DNA of 39,824 nt from an uncultured Bacteroidales bacterium (GTDB taxonomy: Bacteria; Bacteroidota; Bacteroidia; Bacteroidales; Paludibacteraceae). A program made the position numbers and the translations under genes. The stretch spans positions 1 to 39,824 of the forward strand of contig CAKZZM010000085.1 in the NCBI GenBank assembly GCA_937885465.1, written 5' to 3'. Below the pieces are notes generated by a model. That model saw only the letters and a program-made list of their open reading frames with translations, ran no database searches and was not told where the DNA came from. Below are positions 34,858 through 39,824 of this stretch, piece by piece; position 1 is the first letter of the stretch; each line of letters opens with the position of its first letter.

Positions 34858-36270
34858 TTATTCGTTGTGGGAGGTTTGTCGGGGAAAACTCAAGAGTTTG
34901 TCGCGGTAGTATTCATATCTTTTCTGTTGTGCGGCTTGCTCGGCAGGGATGCCATCCGTCAGGCTGGTCGTCAAGGCTTCGAACTTATCCAAGATAGCCA
35001 CTATCCGCTCTTGCTCAGAGAGAGGGGGGATGGGGAGTTTGTAGGACTTAATCTTTTGAGCATTGATATTATTCTGTGAACCTTCACCCATTCCTTTTAT
35101 ATTCTCATATTCTTTACATACCCAATAATACACATACTTATACATGGCTTGCGCTGGGTCTATCTCTAAATTACAGCAAGCTTGATTTGTTGTAACAGGG
35201 ATTTTGTTTATGCAGGATTTTCCGGCAGTAGCTCCATACATAGCAATAATTACGCAATTAGCAGGTATTAACTTTGCTGAGGAATTTTTTACTGCATCTT
35301 CTGTAATGTGAATTTCTGTATCATAGACCTCTTTCCAATCCACTTCCTGTGTTCTCATCCATGGTATGGTGCCTTCAAAGTACTCTGCATGATTTCTGGC
35401 GGGAGTACCTCCTGATACTATTTTCGTACACACCTCCCCCAGTGTTTTCCATTCCCATGTTTGACTATAGGGATACTTATAGGATACCGAAGGGATAGGC
35501 ATATAGTGGGCAACGCCTCCGAGCGTTGCATTATCATTGTGACCCACGCCTCCGAGCGTTGCATTATCATAGTGGTCAACGCCTCCGAGCGTTGCATTAT
35601 TGTCGGAGTGCACGCGGCTCGCGTGCCGAGGCTCTTGCTCTTGCAAACCCCAATTGCGATCATCGGTTGAGTCTCCGGCAGGATTGCCATCCGTATGCGG
35701 CGTAAGCAGTTGGGTACGATAGTACTCATACTGCTTACGACGCAATTGCAGCTCCGCTTGCAGCTCCGCTGCAAGCGCCGAAAATTTGTCCAAAACCTCC
35801 ACTATCCTTTCCTGAATAACAAGAGAAGGAATGGGGATTTCGAATTGTGAATACTTAGAAATCCAATATCGAGTATGCTCTGTTGCTTGAAATTTTATGC
35901 ATTGCATTGCATAATAAACAAAGCGGAAATTGATGTTTACCTCCTTTTTAGGGCGCAACATTTTCATTGCAGAACTTTTAACTTTAAAGTCAAATTCCAC
36001 CCAATGGAAAGAAGTCGTAAAGTCATCAAATATTATCGTAGGCTGTTCTTTTGATGCTTTATAAATACCTTCCTTTTCGTTAGTATATCCTAAAATAAAA
36101 CTCTGCCCTGCTGTGAGTACGGGTGTCAAATATGAATCATCATAATCAGTATTTTTGACGATGTAGGGCGTAGGTTGCTCATAGTCTAATACTTCCCCCA
36201 GCCTTTTCCATTCTACTCCATTGGGGCATAGGTCGGCAATCATTTGTTCTATGTGTGTGGTGTTTGTCAT
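34858..36270 (-). CDS. hsdS: Type I restriction enzyme specificity subunit S, with repeat-expanded linker
   Basis: This 470-residue protein has two target-recognition domains (TRDs), each entered by a matching WKxLGEV segment (residues 21-27 and 274-280). Each TRD is followed by a matching coiled coil (QERIVEVLDKF to RRKQYEYYRTQLL; QERIVAILDKF to QQKRYEYYRDKLL). The link between the first coiled coil (ends about 189) and TRD2 (about 272) is about 82 residues, much longer than the 10-25 I would expect. It contains three 11-residue repeats (DNATLGGVxHx, residues 223-256) encoded by 33-base palindromic units, and PRHASRV encoded by another palindrome. TRD-coding parts are AT-rich (37-40% GC in the 60-base lines counted) beside GC-richer flanks. 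The ATG overlaps the RAYT stop as ATGA. Confidence 0.95.
   Translation of the reverse strand: MTNTTHIEQMIADLCPNGVEWKRLGEVLDYEQPTPYIVKNTDYDDSYLTPVLTAGQSFILGYTNEKEGIYKASKEQPTIIFDDFTTSFHWVEFDFKVKSSAMKMLRPKKEVNINFRFVYYAMQCIKFQATEHTRYWISKYSQFEIPIPSLVIQERIVEVLDKFSALAAELQAELQLRRKQYEYYRTQLLTPHTDGNPAGDSTDDRNWGLQEQEPRHASRVHSDNNATLGGVDHYDNATLGGVGHNDNATLGGVAHYMPIPSVSYKYPYSQTWEWKTLGEVCTKIVSGGTPARNHAEYFEGTIPWMRTQEVDWKEVYDTEIHITEDAVKNSSAKLIPANCVIIAMYGATAGKSCINKIPVTTNQACCNLEIDPAQAMYKYVYYWVCKEYENIKGMGEGSQNNINAQKIKSYKLPIPPLSEQERIVAILDKFEALTTSLTDGIPAEQAAQQKRYEYYRDKLLSFPRQTSHNE
35511..35609 (-). repeat. Three 33-base palindromic tandem repeats in the hsdS linker
   Basis: Units begin at 35511, 35544 and 35577, a strict 33-base (11-codon) period. 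The third matches only through about 35600. On the coding strand each unit contains CAACGCTCGGAGGCGTTG (unit 2 ends the palindrome with one changed base), with arms CAACGC/GCGTTG around TCGGAG, followed by a CCACTA-like tail. The same palindrome, with T and A replacing the paired C and G at positions 6 and 13, forms the array at 1-85. The units encode DNATLGGV repeats in frame. Confidence 0.95.
35610..35626. repeat. Palindrome GCACGCG-GCT-CGCGTGC in the hsdS linker
   Basis: Seven-base perfect arms (35610-35616 and 35620-35626) around a 3-base loop adjoin the 33-base repeat array. On the coding strand this is translated as part of PRHASRVHS. It differs in sequence from the 33-base unit, so two kinds of palindrome are stacked in the same linker. 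Confidence 0.8.
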
Positions 36271-37667
36271 TGTAGCATGGGATTAGGCTGCGGGCTGACG
36301 CCCGCAGCAGTTGACGAAAAGGAGGACGAAGGGGAGGACGAAAGGGAACCCGCAGCAGAGGACGAAAGGGGGCGGCTTTCGTTGCCTGCGGCGCGCGTCA
36401 GCGCGGTGGGTACGCGTCCGTTATAGCCTTCGCGGATACGGCGGGCAGAGGAGGCGAGGTCGGCAGCGTAGTCGTTGAGCGAGAGGCATTGGTCACGGGT
36501 GATGCTTCTCTCTGCCGCCTCCTCGCTGCCCGTAGGGAAAGGTGATAGCACCAACAGAAAGCCCTGCACGCAACCATCGAAGTTCCTACCCTGCGGATAG
36601 ACGAACTGCCCATCCATGGCACGCTTGACTAACCTCACCATCCGCAGCCGCTCGCTATAGCAGGCCTCATACACGGCTTTCTCGGCGGGGGAGATGAAAG
36701 GCGAGATAAGCACCACTCCCGCCCGTGCTAAGGTGAGGTAATGCTCCACCTCGGCTTGTATCTGTTCGGGTGTGAGGTTACGGTGGCAGCGCACCTGTTG
36801 GCGGTCGGGGTAGGTCAGCAGGAACGTGTTGCCTACGGCGGTGTAGGCTGTCCCGCTCTCGCCGGCACGGAAATTATATGTCTTGCGCAGGCGGTCGGGA
36901 TAGTGGTGCTTCAGCCATAGTCGGCGCGGGTTATCGCGCAGGTAAGCTATCCAGCCTTGCAGCTGCCCTCGGTTAAGTAAGGGGCGGTCGTTATACCCCG
37001 CGCTGAAGAGGGGCTGCCTTTCGTCTCCTGCGCCGCGCGTCAGCGCGGTGTTTCCTTCGTTGCCTGCCCCGCGCGTCAGCGCGGCGGTAAGGCTCCAGTA
37101 GGCACGCGAGCAGGCTCCTTTCCATGCGCCGATGATCTTACCTAAGTGCCACGATGCCGGCAGCGGGTCGCGTATGTATAGTATGCCATGAAAATGGTCG
37201 GGCATGAGTTGGTACTGCAGCACCTGTACACGGCAGCCTGTTTTCTCTTTTACCTTGCTCTCTATGTCACGGAAGGCGGCTATCACCGCCGTGCCGAGGG
37301 CGGTGGGGATTATATGTGCGGTGTCGGGGCTGTCGCCTGCGAGGGAGCCGAGCAGGCGTTGGCGACCTGTGGTGGAGACGGTGATCAGGTAGGCGGCGGG
37401 CTTGGTGTAGTCGTGTCCGTTCTTGCGGCGTAGTTTGCTGTGCTTGACGGGGGCACGGAACTGCGGGCTGATGCCCGCAGCAGAGGACGAAAAGCGGAAC
37501 TCCGAGCTCACGCTCGGAGCAGAGGACGAAGCGGGGCGGCTTTCGTTGCCTGCGGCGCGCGTCAGCGCGGTGTTGCCTTCGTATCCTGCGGCGCGCGTCA
37601 GCGCGGTGTTGCTTTCGTTGCCTGCGCCGCGCGTCAGCGCGGGGGTATGTGAGGTGCTTGCGTTCAT
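36267..37667 (-). CDS. REP-associated tyrosine transposase (RAYT) with translated repeats and extra C-terminal domain
   Basis: This 466-residue protein of the Y1/HUH (IS200-like) superfamily has the HUH motif H158-F-H160 in MPDHFHGILYI and probable catalytic Y225 in GYNDRPLL, followed by YLRDNPRRLW. RAYTs cut single-stranded DNA at REP palindromes. Repeats of 12 residues (ALTRxAGNExxx) encoded by GC-rich palindromes occupy residues 10-45, 196-218 (between HUH and Tyr) and 422-433. Residues about 275-405 form an extra domain (GVVLISPFISPAEKAV, YPQGRNFDGCVQGFLLVLSP, ITRDQCLSLNDYAA) resembling the DprA/SLOG Rossmann fold. It lies between hsdM and hsdS, overlapping hsdS by ATGA. GC content is clearly higher than in the hsdS recognition domains. 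No earlier alternative start was considered better. Confidence 0.88.
   Translation of the reverse strand: MNASTSHTPALTRGAGNESNTALTRAAGYEGNTALTRAAGNESRPASSSAPSVSSEFRFSSSAAGISPQFRAPVKHSKLRRKNGHDYTKPAAYLITVSTTGRQRLLGSLAGDSPDTAHIIPTALGTAVIAAFRDIESKVKEKTGCRVQVLQYQLMPDHFHGILYIRDPLPASWHLGKIIGAWKGACSRAYWSLTAALTRGAGNEGNTALTRGAGDERQPLFSAGYNDRPLLNRGQLQGWIAYLRDNPRRLWLKHHYPDRLRKTYNFRAGESGTAYTAVGNTFLLTYPDRQQVRCHRNLTPEQIQAEVEHYLTLARAGVVLISPFISPAEKAVYEACYSERLRMVRLVKRAMDGQFVYPQGRNFDGCVQGFLLVLSPFPTGSEEAAERSITRDQCLSLNDYAADLASSARRIREGYNGRVPTALTRAAGNESRPLSSSAAGSLSSSPSSSFSSTAAGVSPQPNPMLQ
36287..36308. repeat. Palindrome GCTGCGGGC-TGAC-GCCCGCAGC at the RAYT 3' end
   Basis: Nine-base perfect arms (36287-36295 and 36300-36308) surround a 4-base loop, 17 bases before the hsdS start on the minus strand. 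It is translated as AGVSPQ. A second copy with loop TGAT is at 37461-37480 in the 5' part of the same gene. It could also act as a hairpin in the RAYT-hsdS message. Confidence 0.85.
36310..36369. repeat. 12-base tandem repeat at the RAYT 3' end
   Basis: GAGGACGAAAGG-like 12-base units start at 36310, 36322, 36334 and 36358, with a diverged unit at 36346. They encode SSSF/SSSP in frame near the RAYT C-terminus. The period is a multiple of three, so copy-number change keeps the reading frame and the ATGA junction with hsdS. Confidence 0.85.
36384..36408. repeat. GC-rich REP-like palindrome, RAYT 3' copy
   Basis: GCCTGCGGCGCGCGTCAGCG and following bases, with arms CGCGC/GCGCG around GTCA. It is one of six copies inside the RAYT gene, all in the same orientation. 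It belongs to a 54-base direct repeat (36355-36408) matched at 37519-37572 with two mismatches. Confidence 0.85.
37025..37087. repeat. Two REP-like palindromes in the middle of the RAYT gene
   Basis: Two copies of the CGCGC-GTCA-GCGCG palindrome (about 37025-37050 and 37061-37087), spaced 36 bases, are translated as ALTRGAGNEGNT/ALTRGAGDERQP (residues 197-219) between the HUH motif and Y225. A loop is the likeliest place for this insertion, since the catalytic motifs on both sides remain. Confidence 0.85.
37461..37519. repeat. Two palindromes, CTGCGGGC/GCCCGCAG and CTCCGAGC/GCTCGGAG
   Basis: The first has 8-base arms at 37461-37468 and 37473-37480. The second has 8-base arms at 37500-37507 and 37512-37519 around TCAC. 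Both are followed by CAGAGGACGAA. The second shares the CTCCGAG/CTCGGAG core with the hsdS units and the hairpin after dnaJ. Both are translated in the RAYT N-terminal extension. Confidence 0.85.
37549..37645. repeat. Three REP-like palindromes at the RAYT 5' end, 36-base period
   Basis: Copies start at 37549, 37585 and 37621, each CCTGCGSCGCGCGTCAGCGC and following bases. The 36-base period encodes the 12-residue units ALTRGAGNESNT, ALTRAAGYEGNT and ALTRAAGNESRP (residues 10-45). They form the very start of the RAYT protein, just inside its ATG at 37667. Confidence 0.92.
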
Positions 37668-37701
37668 TTGTTTCTTGCGTACGTTTGTTTCTTGTGTGTG
37701 G

Positions 37702-39252
37702 TTATAGCGTTGCTATCAGCTCGTCTATTTGCTCGCGCAGTTCGTTCTCGCGGGCTACTATCTGCCGAAGCTCGGCGTTGAGTTGATCGATGTCTATCTG
37801 CTCGCGGGTGTCCTCTTGCTCTACGTATGAGTTCACGGAGAGGTTATAGCCGTTGTCGGCAATATCTGCATTGCTTATGAGGCTGGTATAATGCGGCGAG
37901 GTGGCGCGGTCCGCATACATGGCCATGATCCGCTGTATGTTCTGCGGTGTGAGTTTGTTCTTGTTGCCCTCGTGGGCGAACTCATTGGAGGCGTCGATGA
38001 AGAGCGTTTTGTTGTCGCTTTTGTTCTTCTTGATGACGATGATACAGGTAGCGATAGAGACACCGAAGAAGAGGTTAGCAGGTAGTTGGATGACGGTGTC
38101 GATGTAGTTATTATCAATGAGATATTGGCGTATCTTCTGTTCTGCGCCACCACGGTATAGCACGCCCGGGAACTCAACGATAGCCGCTGTTCCTTCGGCG
38201 GAGAGCCACGAGAGCATGTGCATGGTGAAGGCGAGGTCGGCTTTGGATTTCGGGGCGAGTACACCGGCAGGCGCAAAACGCGGGTCGTTGATGAGGATAG
38301 GATTATCGTCCCCCACCCAGCGGATGGAGTATGGCGGGTTGCTGACGATGACATCAAAGGGCTGATCGTCCCAGTGGTGCGGCTCGATGAGCGTGTCGCC
38401 GAGGGCTATGTCGAAGTGGTTATAGTTGATGTCGTGGAGGAACATATTGATACGGCAGAGGTTGTAGGTGGTCTGGTTTATCTCCTGTCCGAAGAACCCC
38501 TGACGTATATTCTCCTTTCCGAGCACCTTAGCGCATTGCATGAGCAGGGAGCCTGAGCCGCAGGCGGGGTCATAGACCTTGTTCACTTTCTGTTTGCCGA
38601 GAGTGGCGATGCGTGCGAGGAGCTCGCTTACCTCCTGCGGCGTGAAGAACTCGCCGCCGGACTTGCCTGCACTGCCGGCGTACATAGTCATGAGGAACTC
38701 ATAGGCATCGCCGAAGGCATCTATCTTATTCTCTTTGAGGTTGCCGAGGTTCATGTCACCTATGGCGTTGAGAATCTTGACGAGGCGTTCGTTGCGTTTG
38801 GAGACGGTGGCACCGAGTTTGGAAGAGTTGACATCGAGGTCGTCGAACAGTCCGCGCATATCCTGCTCGCTGTCGGTGCCGATAGCGGACGCTTCGATAG
38901 ACTTGAAGACCTCGGCAAGGGTCATGTTGAGATTCTCATCTGCGGCGGCATTGCGACGCACGTTAGCGAAGAGTTGGGAGGGCAGGATAAAGAACCCTTT
39001 CTCTTTCACTATCTGCTCTTTGGCGGAGATGGCTTCGGAATCGTTGAAGGTGGTGTAGTCGAAGTCGGTAACGCCTGCTTTGTGTTGCAGGTCGTTGATA
39101 TAGGTTGTTATGTTCTCCGATATATAGCGGTAGAACAGCATGCCGAGCACGTATTGTTTGAAATCCCAACCATCGACGGCTCCGCGCAGGTCGTTAGCAA
39201 TCTGCCAGATGGTTTTGTACAGTTCTTGTTTTTGTTGGGTTGATGTAGCCAT
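37702..39252 (-). CDS. hsdM: Type I restriction-modification DNA methyltransferase subunit M
   Basis: This 516-residue N6-adenine methyltransferase modifies the sequence chosen by HsdS and forms the core of the type I complex. The N-terminal helical domain (about 1-165) is followed by GGEFFTP at 199-205, the AdoMet-binding DPACGSG at 228-234, and the catalytic NPPY at 305-308. A C-terminal coiled segment (DQLNAELRQIVARENELREQ) is suited to contact HsdS. It is complete and in frame. It is first in the operon hsdM-RAYT-hsdS-hsdR. The 34-base gap before the RAYT start has two copies of a GTTTGTTTCTTG-like sequence. No clear promoter box was found in the 87 bases upstream. Confidence 0.97.
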   Translation of the reverse strand: MATSTQQKQELYKTIWQIANDLRGAVDGWDFKQYVLGMLFYRYISENITTYINDLQHKAGVTDFDYTTFNDSEAISAKEQIVKEKGFFILPSQLFANVRRNAAADENLNMTLAEVFKSIEASAIGTDSEQDMRGLFDDLDVNSSKLGATVSKRNERLVKILNAIGDMNLGNLKENKIDAFGDAYEFLMTMYAGSAGKSGGEFFTPQEVSELLARIATLGKQKVNKVYDPACGSGSLLMQCAKVLGKENIRQGFFGQEINQTTYNLCRINMFLHDINYNHFDIALGDTLIEPHHWDDQPFDVIVSNPPYSIRWVGDDNPILINDPRFAPAGVLAPKSKADLAFTMHMLSWLSAEGTAAIVEFPGVLYRGGAEQKIRQYLIDNNYIDTVIQLPANLFFGVSIATCIIVIKKNKSDNKTLFIDASNEFAHEGNKNKLTPQNIQRIMAMYADRATSPHYTSLISNADIADNGYNLSVNSYVEQEDTREQIDIDQLNAELRQIVARENELREQIDELIATL

Positions 39253-39339
39253 AGGTGTATGTGTGCGGTGAATTGTTTTTTAGACTTTTAACCCTTCATT
39301 AAGTGCATATTTTAGGCTATGTCTTTATTGTTTGTTTGA

Positions 39340-39824
39340 TTAGTGTTCGGCACTAAAATACTTTTCCATTTGTGCTTTTTGCAGTTCGGCATCATCGAGG
39401 TAGTTGATGCGCATGGCGCGTCGCACCTCTTCTATTGTTGCATGCCCTTGTTTGCGAGCCTCTTCCGTGCCGCGGCGAAGGATATCATATACCTCAGGTA
39501 TATGCTGTTCCCAGTAGTGGCGGCGGTTGCGAATAGGCTCAAGCATCTCTTGCATAATCTTATTAAGGAAGAGTTTGCACTTCATGTCGCCGAGTCCGCC
39601 TGCGGTGTAATGTGCTTTCAGTTCGTCTAAATTTTTATAATCCTGCCAATAACGCTCGAAATGTTCGTCTCGGCAGAAGGCGTCAAGATAGGTGAAGACG
39701 GCATTGCCTTCAAGATGTCCGGGATCGCTCACCTTGAGGTGGGTGGGGTCAGTGTACATGCTCTTTATCTTCTTCTCCACTTCTTCAGCCGAGTCGCTAA
39801 GGTAGATGCAGTTGCCGAGAGATT
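39340..39824 (-). CDS. trpS: Tryptophanyl-tRNA synthetase, C-terminal part (runs off right edge)
   Basis: The reading frame continues to the window edge and reads SLGNCIYLSDSAEEVEKKIK upstream of MYTDPTHLKVSDPGHLEGNA. SLGN is the tail of the KMSKSLGN class I synthetase motif, and the DP...DPGxxEGNxVFxYLD block is characteristic of the TrpS C-terminal helical domain. This enzyme charges tRNA(Trp). Only about 161 residues are present, with the start and the Rossmann catalytic domain beyond 39824. A GTG or ATG inside this part should not be taken as the start. It lies upstream of hsdM on the same strand with an 87-base gap, and marks the housekeeping side of the R-M operon. Confidence 0.93.
   Translation of the reverse strand, partial: SLGNCIYLSDSAEEVEKKIKSMYTDPTHLKVSDPGHLEGNAVFTYLDAFCRDEHFERYWQDYKNLDELKAHYTAGGLGDMKCKLFLNKIMQEMLEPIRNRRHYWEQHIPEVYDILRRGTEEARKQGHATIEEVRRAMRINYLDDAELQKAQMEKYFSAEH

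Noticed and set aside
35511..35609. CRISPR-like array in hsdS
   Set aside because: The intervals between palindromes are also repeated and the whole is translated in frame, so there are no spacers.
34858..39252. Phase-variable inverting hsdS locus
   Set aside because: There is only one hsdS, no silent second copy and no site-specific recombinase in the window, so DNA inversion is not supported. Repeat-number change is the more plausible route.

Overview
The window reads as chromosome of a Bacteroidales (phylum Bacteroidota) bacterium. The gene order parB - DUF5683 - mltD is typical of the phylum. NqrF, a TonB-dependent receptor, a DUF4199 protein, a fused RibBA and a DsbC/DsbD-type fusion are also present. 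Several promoters match the Bacteroidota consensus (TTTG, about 20 bases, TAnnTTTG). The genus cannot be told from this sequence. About 31 complete genes and one partial gene (trpS, right edge) are packed tightly, with no rRNA or tRNA genes seen.

Layout. 1-85: tandem 30-base palindromic repeats running off the left edge. 153-3139: sugar nucleotide/phosphate genes (nucleotidyltransferase, galE, manA). 3214-6108: exported M16 peptidase. 6223-9446: parB, DUF5683, mltD, MerR regulator. 9626-13066: MFS sugar-type transporter and TonB-dependent receptor. 13071-14384 (minus): NudC and a HAD phosphatase. 14543-18380: cdd, LptF/G permease, ribBA, NadR-like kinase. 18484-20310: grpE, dnaJ. 20578-26400: DUF4199, glycosyltransferase, TPR protein, rubrerythrin, a MITE-like element, WYL regulator, rdgB. 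26418-31536 (minus): DsbD-like protein, nadE, and nqrF with its own promoter. 31765-39252 (minus): a type I restriction-modification operon hsdM - REP-associated transposase (RAYT) - hsdS - hsdR. 39340-39824 (minus): 3' part of trpS.

Most of the window is ordinary housekeeping. The unusual part is the type I R-M operon. A RAYT gene sits between hsdM and hsdS and overlaps hsdS by ATGA. Palindromic repeats are translated in frame in both proteins. In RAYT they form the N-terminus, a loop between the HUH motif and the probable catalytic Tyr, and the C-terminus. In HsdS three 33-base palindromic units, plus a different palindrome, make up much of an unusually long linker between the two DNA-recognition domains. 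The HsdS unit is the same repeat family as the intergenic tandem array at the left edge. The two loci differ inside the 18-base palindrome only at two positions that pair with each other. Repeat-number change in an HsdS linker is a known way to change type I specificity (EcoR124 family), so this locus is a candidate for repeat-driven diversification of restriction specificity. That functional step is inference.

Other structures of note: a 201-base element with perfect 18-base terminal inverted repeats directly upstream of the WYL gene, an 11-base tandem repeat before the glycosyltransferase, and low-complexity in-frame insertions in the HAD and DsbD-like genes.
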